A stretch of DNA of 64,000 nucleotides. Source: Minisyncoccota bacterium. GTDB lineage: Bacteria; Verrucomicrobiota; Verrucomicrobiia; Methylacidiphilales; Verrucolacustridaceae. The notes below the pieces were generated by a model that was not told the DNA's origin, ran no database searches, and saw only the letters and a list, made by a program, of their open reading frames with translations. Positions 36,658 to 45,674 of this stretch are shown here, one piece after another (position 1 is the stretch's first letter; every line of letters begins with the position of its first letter). The stretch spans positions 4,256 to 68,255 of the forward strand of contig JASGCJ010000004.1 in the NCBI GenBank assembly GCA_030054195.1, given 5' to 3'. The position numbers and the translations under genes were made by a program.

Positions 36658-37678
36658 TCCGGCTTCTCAGTTTCCTGGACTGGGCCCCAACGCAGAGGCA
36701 CTAGGCTTACAGCCTCGGTTGCGAACGTCAGACAACCGCTTTCTCGCTGGCAACAGTTCCGTCCAGTCCATCGCCTCCACCCAGGACGGCAAAGTTGAAT
36801 TTGTTGGATTCCCTGACCACACCCTAGCCCTGGTCAACTCCGCCTTGGGATACCCAGCCTATTACCCGGTGCACCCCTCACCTCACCCAGAAAAGGTTCA
36901 GGCTGTCCTAATGGATTTGGACGGAACCACGGTCCACAGCGAGGAGTTCTGGATGTGGATCATCGAGCGAACCTTGGCCACGCTCTTAGGCACTCCTTCT
37001 TTTCGCCTGGAAGAGGCCGACCTTCCACACGTATCAGGCCACAGCGTCTCCGAGCATCTCCTTTATTGCATCCATAAATATGGGCCGGGCAAATCCTTGG
37101 ACACGGCACGAAATATTTATTTCACCCTGGTGAGCGGCGAGATGAAGGCGATCCTGGAAGGCACAGGGAAAAAGGGGGCTTTTCGCCCCGCTCCGGGGTT
37201 GAAGAATTTTCTCCTTCGCTGCAAAAGCCAAAAGATTCGCATCGGCCTAGTAACTTCGGGCCTTCACGAAAAAGCCTGGCCAGAAATTCTTGATGCCTTC
37301 CGCACTCTCGGGCTCGGGAACCCAGCGGATTTTTACGATGCGATTATTACCGCGGGAACCGCCATCCGCCCCGGCTCACCGGGAACCCTGGGGGAGCTTT
37401 CCCCCAAGCCCCACCCATGGCTCTACGCGGAAGCCGCACGGATTGGTCTAGGCATTACTTTTTCCCAACGGGGAAGTGTAGTCGGCATTGAAGATAGCGG
37501 TGCCGGGATTTGTTCCATCCGTCTGGCCGGACTCCGCCCCCTCGGCATGAAGACAGGAAACCTTGCCGCAAGCGGGACCCAAAGCCTTTGCGAAAGGGTG
37601 TTCGAAGATCTTCAAGAGGCCGAGGAGTACCTTTTCGGCACAGCCGGGGAATCAGGCAAGCAGTCTGGGGCTATTTAG
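36650..37678 (+). CDS. HAD-superfamily phosphatase/phosphomutase-like protein
   Basis: 342 aa from a GTG at 36650 that overlaps the GH38-like stop. The HAD core begins near residue 85: QAVLMDLDGTTVHSEEFW with the nucleophile Asp and the +2 Asp in DLDGT; IGLVTSGLHEK (motif II Ser/Thr region); SPKPHPWLYAEAARIGL with the motif III Lys; and VVGIEDSGAGICSIRLAGLR (motif IV). This layout resembles beta-phosphoglucomutase-like or sugar-phosphate phosphatases in the cytoplasm. The first 80 residues (VQSIASTQDGKVEFVGFP) are an extra segment I cannot assign. Translational coupling to the mannosidase-like gene suggests it handles a phosphorylated sugar from the same pathway. It runs 8 nt into the convergent next gene. 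Confidence 0.8.
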   Translation: MTDPASQFPGLGPNAEALGLQPRLRTSDNRFLAGNSSVQSIASTQDGKVEFVGFPDHTLALVNSALGYPAYYPVHPSPHPEKVQAVLMDLDGTTVHSEEFWMWIIERTLATLLGTPSFRLEEADLPHVSGHSVSEHLLYCIHKYGPGKSLDTARNIYFTLVSGEMKAILEGTGKKGAFRPAPGLKNFLLRCKSQKIRIGLVTSGLHEKAWPEILDAFRTLGLGNPADFYDAIITAGTAIRPGSPGTLGELSPKPHPWLYAEAARIGLGITFSQRGSVVGIEDSGAGICSIRLAGLRPLGMKTGNLAASGTQSLCERVFEDLQEAEEYLFGTAGESGKQSGAI

Positions 37679-38354
37679 GAAAGGTGAGTTCAAGAGCCAG
37701 TTGATCTCCCTCCACCATTTTTCGGCGAATCCGAATATCCGGTGGCTGGAATTCTTTTACAGCTTGCACGACATCCACACCGCTCATATCTCCAGAAAGG
37801 ATGAAAAGAGGCGCCTCCCGCGTACCCCGCCTAAATTCAAGCTTTGTGAAGAGCCCCACAAAGATGCCCGTCGGCACACCATTCTTGAAAATCACTTTGT
37901 CATCCGCCTGGACCGTAAGATCACCAACAATTTCTGAGGGAATCTGTAAAGTCAGGAATCCTGAACCAGTCGGAATCAATTTTCCTTTCCAGGCAAGAAC
38001 CATGGCCACCGCCCCTTTCCTCGTCTCACACGAAACCTTGGCGCTTAACTCCGCCCCTGAGGGCAAGAGAATGGATTCCGATGCCAAGGTAGCCAACCCG
38101 CTTTGACTTGGCTGTGCGAGTAGCATGTAAAAAAAGCGCTCTTCCACAAAAAAGGATGGCCGAAATATCAATGTTGGCAGGGCATCCTGCCTAACCTCAA
38201 TCTCGCCTTTGACGCCGATTTTAGCCGTTGGCTCAGAAGCCAATGCTGAAGAGCAGAAGCCAAGAGCAAGGGCTCCTACGGCCCCACATCTCATGAGCCA
38301 ACCAACGAACGCCAGAAAAGCCCCTAGTCGGCTTTTGACAAACGAATGACTCAT
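37671..38354 (-). CDS. Small secreted beta-rich protein of unknown function
   Basis: 227 aa. The start at 38354 is nearly on top of the predicted transcription start; an ATG at 38291 (MRCGAVGALALGFCSSALA) gives a cleaner signal peptide and is possible. The mature part is mostly beta-strand-like with few cysteines, e.g. LTVQADDKVIFKNGVPTGI and APLFILSGDMSGVDVV, and no family motif was recognised. It lies behind an operator-containing promoter, divergent from the second giant paralogue, which suggests joint induction and an extracytoplasmic helper role such as glycan binding or chaperoning; that is inference only. Confidence 0.65.
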   Translation of the reverse strand: MSHSFVKSRLGAFLAFVGWLMRCGAVGALALGFCSSALASEPTAKIGVKGEIEVRQDALPTLIFRPSFFVEERFFYMLLAQPSQSGLATLASESILLPSGAELSAKVSCETRKGAVAMVLAWKGKLIPTGSGFLTLQIPSEIVGDLTVQADDKVIFKNGVPTGIFVGLFTKLEFRRGTREAPLFILSGDMSGVDVVQAVKEFQPPDIRIRRKMVEGDQLALELTFPK

Positions 38355-38364
38355 AGTCTATCTA

Positions 38365-38392
38365 TATCTACAAGCGCTTGTTATTAGGTCAA
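38365..38392 (-). promoter_or_regulatory. Promoter with LacI-type operator in its spacer
   Basis: Minus strand TTGACC (38392-38387), 16 nt, TAGATA (38370-38365); the spacer carries the perfect 12-bp ACAAGCGCTTGT (38370-38381). It drives the small secreted protein and lies about 35-80 nt ahead of the divergent giant paralogue, which it may also control. Confidence 0.65.
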
Positions 38393-38412
38393 CACTCCCG
38401 TGACCTCGGGGC

Positions 38413-41400
38413 ATGCGTGGCAACCTTCTCCTCAAGCTTACTTTTTTTATGAAACTGCTGATCCCCCTGAGAAAAGTTACCGTCGCTTGCCTGGCTTTCC
38501 TCTGCCTGGTCAAGATGGCAGGACTGGCAAGTGCAGCCTCAATGATCTCCGTTGAAATGGGCAAGGATTCAGCCTCGTGGGCAAGGGCTCTGAGCAAATC
38601 CGGGGATGTGCGCACCGAAGCATTTTCCTTGGAAATGGGTTCCCTGCGAACAGATATCGAGGCGTGCACCATTCGAGGCCGTGACAGTGAACTTTCCCTC
38701 ACGCTCCAACCTCCACCAGGGGTCGGTTCGCTACTACTCGAGGTCGAGGAAGTTCACAATCGTCGTCCGGCAACGTTTGCCTATTCCATATTGGTGGAAG
38801 GGCAACCAGTCTTCTTTCGGACTTATGACGAGTTAGGTGCCGGAAGAAACCACTACTTCGTGGATCTTCCCGATGCCGTGGCAACACGGAATAGCCTCAC
38901 GATCACTTTCCGGAATGCGAGCGCCGCCCCCTTCAGCCTTTCCCGAATCTGGATTTTCCGAAATTTCACTCAACTGGCAGAAAAGGATAAAACCTATCGC
39001 CCCATGGCGGTGGCCGAAAATCCGACCTGGCTTCTTACGGAGTTCGTAACGAAGGGGCCCGACGGGAAGCCCGTCCGAAAAACGCAGGATCCGCAAACTG
39101 AGGCACGGGCGTGGACCACATTAAAGGAGCGCATGAAAGATACCCCTTATTCCCCCAGCGTTCTGCAGATCATTTCTTACGGCAACACCCCAGCGAAAGA
39201 AATCAACAAATCGATCCGGAAGGCCTTGGAAACTACGGCCACCAACGCCGTGGATCTGAACCTCTCCTTGAACGCCAGTGAGTGGGGCTATCATCCGAAC
39301 GGGCCGGATGGCCTCGGCGGTTTTTTCTCGGACATCAACTACAGCAAAGTTTTATTTCGGCCCGAGAGCGGGGATTTCCGCCCCACGTGGCTGAACACCC
39401 CAGGAAATACCACGTGGCCAACTTGGAACCATCCTCAGCTTAACCGTTTCTGGAACCATCGCATCGCTCAAGCCGTCCGGAGTTACGCCAACCAGCGCGA
39501 TTTCCTGCGGGCCCAAGGAGCCAAGTTTCCCCGTCCCACGGTGAATCAAGAGTGGGGGTTCAGCGTTAGCGATCGTAATGATGCCACTCTGTCTGCGGCC
39601 GCTAGGGATCATATCACCATTGACCCCAAGACCGCAAAACTCGATGAGACCCAGAAGAAGTGGGTCTTTCAAAACGCGGCGGCCGCCGCCGCACGATTCG
39701 GAAAGTCTTTTGATGACGCCGCAGGGAAAGACCGCGTCGTGGTTGACCGGGGAGTCGTCTCTTTGCCGGACGGGCAGTCGGTCGATGACAACTTCTTTCA
39801 GACGTTCGCGGATGCGATTGAACCCTACTACGACGACCAGTGGGCGGGATGGCAATTTGGTGTCAGCCCTTATTCTTCGACCACCGGCGAGTTTCTTCCG
39901 CACCATCCAGAAGCCATCTACGAATATATTTGCGCGCTGGGTAAGTTGGTTGGCCCCAATATCGAGCGACTCTGCCTTCCCACCCTCGACTACTATCAGA
40001 TCCTTTATGAGCGGGGATTCCTGCAGATTACCCCATTGAATCCGCGTCCCGGTGAAATCGATAACTTCCTTCCCCAGAGTGTAGGTTTGCGGGAGCGATC
40101 GGCTCGGTCCCCCGTCGATCACAACCGAAAACTCCTAGAGCTAGCTTTTCGAAACAAATCCGGAAATCTCGGCCCAGAAGATATCATCGCCCAAAAAGCC
40201 AATGTGCAAATTTCGTCGCAGGGCCTCGGTATGGTCATGTCCAAGCCACCGGAGTCGGGCGAAATCCTCTATAAAATTCATAATCCCGAACCCGTTTCCA
40301 AAGATAAACTCATGATTGAACTCGATGCCCGGATTCCCAAAGACAAAGGCGGAAAGATCACGATTCTTCTTGGAGATTCTCCATCTACAATGAACCCTGC
40401 GGCAACTTTCGCCGCAAAAGATCTTGGACCGGTCCTCAATTTCACGGGAACCCAGATCGTCAAAGCGGACTTAGGGGATACATTCGGCGGAAAAGATTCC
40501 TTCCTAATCGGCATCCGGTTGGAAGGCCAATACGCCAGCTACGCCTCCATCCGGTCACTGAGGCTCGGCGTTCCGTGGAAACAGACAACCGGACCATGGG
40601 ATGGAAAGATGCCCACTGTTCAGGAAGTACGCACCCGGAATTTATGGGTCCAGAATCGGGCAGTATTCGAGCGGGCGGCAGAGCGCTTTCAACAAACAGC
40701 CGGTGAAAATAAAAGCTATCAGGAGGCGATAACACTCGCCGGCCAGGGAGCGTATCGCGATGCCTACCGCGTTTTAGCTGGAGCCGAGGCCCTATCGTTG
40801 CCGGCTGCATTCGTAGTGCGAGGTCACGGGACGTTGGCCGATTATCCAGTAACCGTGAAGTTGACTAATGCTGACGATGTTGTTCTCGTCGATCTGATCC
40901 GCGCTGGACCGGACGAATATTCGTTGGGATTCCAGAGCGAAAAGCCCGTGAGAGGAACAATCGAAATCCGCGACTTACCACAAGGGCCCTCCTTCGAGTT
41001 ACTCAAACCAGCCCCCAATCAGCTCATCATTCGAAAAGCGGAGAACGGAATTCTCAATCCCGTGGGTGGGATTCTTACGACCGATATTTCCGTGCTGAGT
41101 CCGGATGCTATGAAACGCTCCTTGCCAAAAGTTTTAACGGGAATGGCTCTTTCCTCATCTAAAGAAGGGATTTTGATTGAGACGCAGGAGGAAGGGCTCT
41201 GGCTGGACAATCCCCACTTTATTCCGTGGTCTACCGGCGTGCAGTTCTCCCGAAAAGAACACGGAAAAAGCGAGCCGGTCACCTTGGATTGGCCGAAAGA
41301 ACGGGATCGGGTGGAACTAGTGCTCGACGAATCGGGGGCAGCTACCAAGGCAAGCGCCACCTTCGGTCGCGATCAGGGAAAAATTCGTTCCTTTCTACCC

Positions 41401-41670
41401 CCGCAGGCTACGGGCGAAATTCACAACGGTATCGTCGAACTGGAAAACGGTAACCGCTACGAACTCGCCAACATGTGGCGAATGACGGATGTAGGCGGGG
41501 TTGCGCCCTTGAAACCGTTCGTCCGGCAGAATTCCAACGAAACCCTTTCCGCCGGATTTTACCCTGGACGAACTTTGTCGATTGATTTCACTCCCTACAA
41601 CCCGTTCGGGCGCCTCCCGAGGATGATCAAGGTAACTTCCCCAGATCCGTCCAGATCCGTAAAGCCGTGA
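38413..41670 (+). CDS. Giant secreted protein of unknown family, paralogue of the 26381-30310 product
   Basis: 1085 aa from 38413; an ATG at 38449 (MKLLIPLRKVTVACLAFLCL) is an alternative start that leaves the same signal peptide, ending near GLASAA. It shares the full core with the gene at 26381: VHNRR (about 115), PVFFRTYDELGAGRNHYF, EWGYHPNGPDGLGGFFSD, PGNTTWP, NQEWG (E380), GPNIER (N516, E518), AVFERAAERF, HGTLADYPVTVKL, TFGRDQGKIRSF and VELENGNRYEL. No CAZy or Pfam family came to mind. The EWG and NxER glutamates are the best conserved acids, so a retaining glycosidase is a reasonable guess. It stops at the conserved beta-rich tail and lacks the extra C-terminal module of its paralogue. 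The symporter gene follows 43 nt later. Confidence 0.72.
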   Translation: MRGNLLLKLTFFMKLLIPLRKVTVACLAFLCLVKMAGLASAASMISVEMGKDSASWARALSKSGDVRTEAFSLEMGSLRTDIEACTIRGRDSELSLTLQPPPGVGSLLLEVEEVHNRRPATFAYSILVEGQPVFFRTYDELGAGRNHYFVDLPDAVATRNSLTITFRNASAAPFSLSRIWIFRNFTQLAEKDKTYRPMAVAENPTWLLTEFVTKGPDGKPVRKTQDPQTEARAWTTLKERMKDTPYSPSVLQIISYGNTPAKEINKSIRKALETTATNAVDLNLSLNASEWGYHPNGPDGLGGFFSDINYSKVLFRPESGDFRPTWLNTPGNTTWPTWNHPQLNRFWNHRIAQAVRSYANQRDFLRAQGAKFPRPTVNQEWGFSVSDRNDATLSAAARDHITIDPKTAKLDETQKKWVFQNAAAAAARFGKSFDDAAGKDRVVVDRGVVSLPDGQSVDDNFFQTFADAIEPYYDDQWAGWQFGVSPYSSTTGEFLPHHPEAIYEYICALGKLVGPNIERLCLPTLDYYQILYERGFLQITPLNPRPGEIDNFLPQSVGLRERSARSPVDHNRKLLELAFRNKSGNLGPEDIIAQKANVQISSQGLGMVMSKPPESGEILYKIHNPEPVSKDKLMIELDARIPKDKGGKITILLGDSPSTMNPAATFAAKDLGPVLNFTGTQIVKADLGDTFGGKDSFLIGIRLEGQYASYASIRSLRLGVPWKQTTGPWDGKMPTVQEVRTRNLWVQNRAVFERAAERFQQTAGENKSYQEAITLAGQGAYRDAYRVLAGAEALSLPAAFVVRGHGTLADYPVTVKLTNADDVVLVDLIRAGPDEYSLGFQSEKPVRGTIEIRDLPQGPSFELLKPAPNQLIIRKAENGILNPVGGILTTDISVLSPDAMKRSLPKVLTGMALSSSKEGILIETQEEGLWLDNPHFIPWSTGVQFSRKEHGKSEPVTLDWPKERDRVELVLDESGAATKASATFGRDQGKIRSFLPPQATGEIHNGIVELENGNRYELANMWRMTDVGGVAPLKPFVRQNSNETLSAGFYPGRTLSIDFTPYNPFGRLPRMIKVTSPDPSRSVKP

Positions 41671-41713
41671 AGCACCCCGCGAACCCCCTCCCTAACCGAT
41701 CTGTGGCATCCTC

Positions 41714-43180
41714 TTGAAAAATCCCTTTTCGCATCCCGCCGGGGTTTCGCATCTGAGTAGACGCGATAAAATCCTATACGGCGTCGGGTATGTGCCCGAC
41801 TCGATCATGAACAACACCTTCCTTACGTTGATCATGGTTGGCTATAACGTTGAATTTGGATTGGCGGCTTCTTTGGTGAGTCTCGCTATCAGTCTTCCAC
41901 GCATGTACGATGCGTTCCTCGACCCACTGATCGGCTCCCTCTCAGACCGCTGGAAAGGCCCGTGGGGAAAGCGGCGTCCATTCCTGCTGGTAGGATCAAT
42001 TCTTGGCGCCTTAGGGTGCATTGCCTTTTGGTGCCCACCATTCCGTGTCCATCAAGAGTTCATGGGTTTGCCGGGGCCATGGCCGCTCTTTGGTTGGCTG
42101 ATAGGGGTCGCCTTTTTCTATTACACCGCTTATGCGATTTACTCGGTTCCCTACCTGGCCTTGGGTTTGGGCATGACCACGGACGATCGGGCGCGGTCGG
42201 AGCTCATGGGCTACCGAGTGGCGGCAAACAACTTAGTTCTCTGTACGGTTGTTCCCTTGGCTTCTTGGCTGATCTACAAGAATTGGCTTGGAACGACTCC
42301 CGCGGAGTCCCTGCTGGCCATCGGAGGTATTCTGGCACTACTCATTATCGGTACTGGCGGAGTCACCGCGTTATTCACCCGAGAGAGCGCAACCTCGGCT
42401 GAGATTATCACCAAACCTGCGCACAAGCCGTCCGTTCGGGCTGACCTTCGGGCTGTTTTAAAAAATAAGCCGTTCCTGATGGTGGTGGGAATTGTCTCTT
42501 TCAACCTGCTCAGCCTCGGAGCCATCATGAGCCTCGCATTTTTTCTCATGTTCAGCGTCGTCTACCCAGGTGGCTCCGTGGAAAATAAAAGTAGTATCAT
42601 GACCCTCAGCTCGATCGGTGGATTTGCGGGAAATATCTTCGGATTTATGCTGGCCCCTTACGTCGCCGTTCTTTCTGCCCGCGTCGGCCGAAAGCGCCTT
42701 CTCCTGTTTGCGCTTGGCAATATGATTGTGGCTTACCTCCTTTCTCCGCTGATCTTTTCTCCGACCTGCCCCTGGCTTTTTCTTGTGTTCAAGTTGCAGA
42801 TCACTTTTAGCCTGACCTGTGTCTGGATTCTCACCCTCTCGATGCTTGCTGACGTCAGCGACATGGACGAACTCGAGAACGGATCGCGCCGCGACGGGCT
42901 CTTTTCGTCGATGTTCAACTGGGGCACCAAAGTCGCCTTTTCCCTTAGTGCTGTTGCATCCGGACTAGCCATCGACTGGTCAGGGTTCGACGCAAAGCTT
43001 GGTCTTCAGTCGCCGGAGACCATCACATTCCTCCGCTGGGTTTTCGCCCTGGGACCCATTCCGTTTTTTGTCGCCTCCATCTATTTCACCATGATCTTCC
43101 CCTATAGCCCGGAGAAAACGGCCATGCTTCGGAAAAAGCTGCCTGGCAGGATCGCCGAACCTGAAGACGTTCCTACGTGA
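41714..43180 (+). CDS. GPH-family (MelB-like) sugar:cation symporter
   Basis: 488 aa starting with TTG at 41714. It has twelve hydrophobic segments and GPH hallmarks: KILYGVGYVPDSIMNNTF, ISLPRMYDAFLDPLIGSLSD, RWKGPWGKRRPFLLVG, a YYTAYAIYSVPYLALGLGMT segment, and MLADVSDMDELENGSRRDGL late in the protein. Relatives import melibiose, xylosides, glucuronides or sulfoquinovose with Na+ or H+. It lies between the giant paralogue and the GH9-like gene (10 nt gap), which suggests uptake of the oligosaccharide that the cytoplasmic GH9-like, GH52-like and GH38-like enzymes then process. Confidence 0.85.
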   Translation: MKNPFSHPAGVSHLSRRDKILYGVGYVPDSIMNNTFLTLIMVGYNVEFGLAASLVSLAISLPRMYDAFLDPLIGSLSDRWKGPWGKRRPFLLVGSILGALGCIAFWCPPFRVHQEFMGLPGPWPLFGWLIGVAFFYYTAYAIYSVPYLALGLGMTTDDRARSELMGYRVAANNLVLCTVVPLASWLIYKNWLGTTPAESLLAIGGILALLIIGTGGVTALFTRESATSAEIITKPAHKPSVRADLRAVLKNKPFLMVVGIVSFNLLSLGAIMSLAFFLMFSVVYPGGSVENKSSIMTLSSIGGFAGNIFGFMLAPYVAVLSARVGRKRLLLFALGNMIVAYLLSPLIFSPTCPWLFLVFKLQITFSLTCVWILTLSMLADVSDMDELENGSRRDGLFSSMFNWGTKVAFSLSAVASGLAIDWSGFDAKLGLQSPETITFLRWVFALGPIPFFVASIYFTMIFPYSPEKTAMLRKKLPGRIAEPEDVPT

Positions 43181-43190
43181 CCCCTCCGCG

Positions 43191-45674
43191 ATGAACCCGA
43201 CAAATCCTCCTAGGCCGAATTGGTGGCACGAGGGATGCGAAAGCCGCGTTCTCGTCTGCCAATACGGCTTCCACCCTGAGCACCCCAAGCTGGTCCATTT
43301 CCCATTGGCGGCTACAGGATTTGCCGTCCACTGTGCCAGTTCGGGCCGTGCAGTCTTCTTGGGCTCGCTTTTCCCCGTTCATGGAGATTTTGGGACGTTT
43401 TGGCGCGGCGATTTCACGGCGCTGACCGAGTCGGGGAATTACTACATTTCGATCGGGAACGAACGCAGCCCGGGCACATTCCGCATAGGTGAAGGTATCT
43501 GGGATAACCTCCAAAAGTGCGTTGCCTGGTACTACTTCGGCCTCCGGCGCATGGGAGAAGACAATGTCATGGGCAACCTTGGAGACTACCGCCTTGTCGG
43601 TTGGGATGGTGCACGCATCGCCTCGAAGGATGGGGACCGCTACAAATACCTCGGGACGGCTTGGGCCGATGGGGATGACGGCCGTATCTATCCCTCCGCC
43701 TCGCTCGTAGTGGCCCAATATTGTGCCCTCAAGGAAACAAACCCGACATGGGACAGCTCCGACTGGATTTACTCGCAGGTACGATGGGGCCTGGACGGCG
43801 CCCTTTCTTTTTTAGAGAAGAACGGACGGCCAAAATACCTGCTGGAGTCGTTTCCTGAGCATCAGGACAAAACCTTCGACAACCGGTTTTTCAGCGGTGA
43901 CGAAAAATACCTTTGCGACTGTTTCGACGAGCAGCGCAGCACCAACGAATATAGTGGCACCGAGAACCACGAGGCAGTCTTCTCCTCGCTGCTCTTGGGC
44001 CCCGCCTATGCGACGTGCCTTTTCCGGGAACGGGACCCAGAATTCTTTGACCGGGTCCAAGCGCTGGTCACGATCGGATACCGGAGCATCCGCGAGCAAT
44101 ACTACCCCTTTCCGCAAAAGTATTCCTTGGCCGCCTGGGTCTGGCTGAACGTACTCATGGCCCGCCTGACTGGAGACGATTCCTACCGTAAGTTGGCCGT
44201 GGCAGAGGCAGAGCGTCTTCTCGCTCTCCAACAGGTTGACCCGACCGGAGATGCGGATTTCTCCGCCTCAGGCTGGTTCCGTCGGGATATGACATCAACG
44301 AGAAATCCTTGGGGCGAGAAACCTGAGCAGGAGGTTCTCCTCACACCATGGATATATCAATGCTTCTTCGCCCTCCTGCAGGAGTATCCGCAAGATATCG
44401 CAGCGCCCCGGTGGCGGGAGGCCATCCGGCGCTACGCCAGCGACTACCTGCTGGCGATAAGCCGTCGCAACGCCTTCGGCTTCACCCCAATGAAGGCGGA
44501 GAAAAACTTGTCCTCCAGCTTAAAACGCCGGCATGGGGATCTGGGCTACCAATACTTCGCCAAGATCGGCCGCCACTTTCACCAAGTCGGCAACGCCGCC
44601 TTCCTTTTGCAAGCTGGCAAACTTCTCGCTAATCGGGAAATTGAGAACGCCGGCTGGCAGCAGATTTTTTGGTTCAGCGGCAGCAACCCCTTGGGCCGCG
44701 CCTTAATCCACGGATTCGGGTCTAACAACACGTCCCAACAGTGGTTTTCCGAAACCCTCGGCCGTGCGTTTCCCGGAGGTATCTGCAATGGCGCCGTCGG
44801 CGATAACGAGGACAATCCCGATTACTCGAAATACAACGAGTACTACACATACGGAAACCTGAACGTACTGTGGCTTGCCACCGTCATCGGCGGAACACAT
44901 TTCAAAAATTCGCTCGAACTGTGGCCAGCAGAGATCCCGGAGGCCGCCCACGCAGGCGGCCCATCGAAGCATCTACACGTCACGTTCCCAGTGCGGATGA
45001 AGGGAGGCTTCACCTACCGGTTTCTTGCGTATAGCCGAGACCGCGATCCGGCGGGACTGCGCTGGTCGGTGAACGGCATCGAGGGCGGCGACGACGACGG
45101 GGGGCGCATCACCCCCGAAGGTGTTTTTTCAGCTCCCTGTGTCGACCACGAAACTGAGATCAAGGTCACAGCCGAAAATCGGGGGGGCGGTTCTCGCGCC
45201 GAAACTCGCGTCACCATCCTACCCGCTCCCAGCCGAGTCACGAACTTGCAGTGCCGTATAGATGGACAGCGCGTTTATCTTTCGTGGGATCCCCTTCCCA
45301 GCAATCTATCGGGCTACACAATCTGGCGGCGCCTCCCGGTCAGAGACCATGCCGCCGGCACCATCTTCGAAATGGTCGGCTCAACCGGTTCTTTGGAAAC
45401 CGGCTACACCTACCCGAATGATCGGATTTCCTACTACGACGACAACGTCCCGCTCCGCGGGCTTGAGTTTCTGGTCAAGGCCTTCCACCTGCGGCAGGAT
45501 CCCACCTTCTCGTACGGGGAAGACAAGCCCGGCGGATCTTTTTGGGCCGGTTGGATGGACACCCAGGCACAATCGCCTGACCGCATCTACGGATTTGGCC
45601 CGCCGTCGGATATCGTCCAGGTGGACGTATCTGGTCATTCACTGCCACTGGACAACCTAGGGAGACATCCATAA
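43191..45674 (+). CDS. GH9-like glycoside hydrolase with Ig-like/Fn3 tail
   Basis: 827 aa, no signal peptide. Residues 1-105 look like the N-terminal Ig-like domain of GH9 enzymes. A helical barrel follows (GIWDNLQKCVAWYYFGLRRM, ENHEAVFSSLLLGPAYAT, NPLGRALIHGFGSNN). Near its end, DYSKYNEYYTYGNLNVLW carries the Glu that matches the GH9 acid (NExxxxxN pattern). The last 230 residues are Ig-like and Fn3-like (PSRVTNLQCRIDGQRVYLSW). GH9 includes endoglucanases and also exo-acting glucosaminidase- and glucuronidase-type members; without secretion, an exo-enzyme on imported sugars is more likely. It is 10 nt after the symporter and overlaps the oxidoreductase start by one base. Confidence 0.7.
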   Translation: MNPTNPPRPNWWHEGCESRVLVCQYGFHPEHPKLVHFPLAATGFAVHCASSGRAVFLGSLFPVHGDFGTFWRGDFTALTESGNYYISIGNERSPGTFRIGEGIWDNLQKCVAWYYFGLRRMGEDNVMGNLGDYRLVGWDGARIASKDGDRYKYLGTAWADGDDGRIYPSASLVVAQYCALKETNPTWDSSDWIYSQVRWGLDGALSFLEKNGRPKYLLESFPEHQDKTFDNRFFSGDEKYLCDCFDEQRSTNEYSGTENHEAVFSSLLLGPAYATCLFRERDPEFFDRVQALVTIGYRSIREQYYPFPQKYSLAAWVWLNVLMARLTGDDSYRKLAVAEAERLLALQQVDPTGDADFSASGWFRRDMTSTRNPWGEKPEQEVLLTPWIYQCFFALLQEYPQDIAAPRWREAIRRYASDYLLAISRRNAFGFTPMKAEKNLSSSLKRRHGDLGYQYFAKIGRHFHQVGNAAFLLQAGKLLANREIENAGWQQIFWFSGSNPLGRALIHGFGSNNTSQQWFSETLGRAFPGGICNGAVGDNEDNPDYSKYNEYYTYGNLNVLWLATVIGGTHFKNSLELWPAEIPEAAHAGGPSKHLHVTFPVRMKGGFTYRFLAYSRDRDPAGLRWSVNGIEGGDDDGGRITPEGVFSAPCVDHETEIKVTAENRGGGSRAETRVTILPAPSRVTNLQCRIDGQRVYLSWDPLPSNLSGYTIWRRLPVRDHAAGTIFEMVGSTGSLETGYTYPNDRISYYDDNVPLRGLEFLVKAFHLRQDPTFSYGEDKPGGSFWAGWMDTQAQSPDRIYGFGPPSDIVQVDVSGHSLPLDNLGRHP

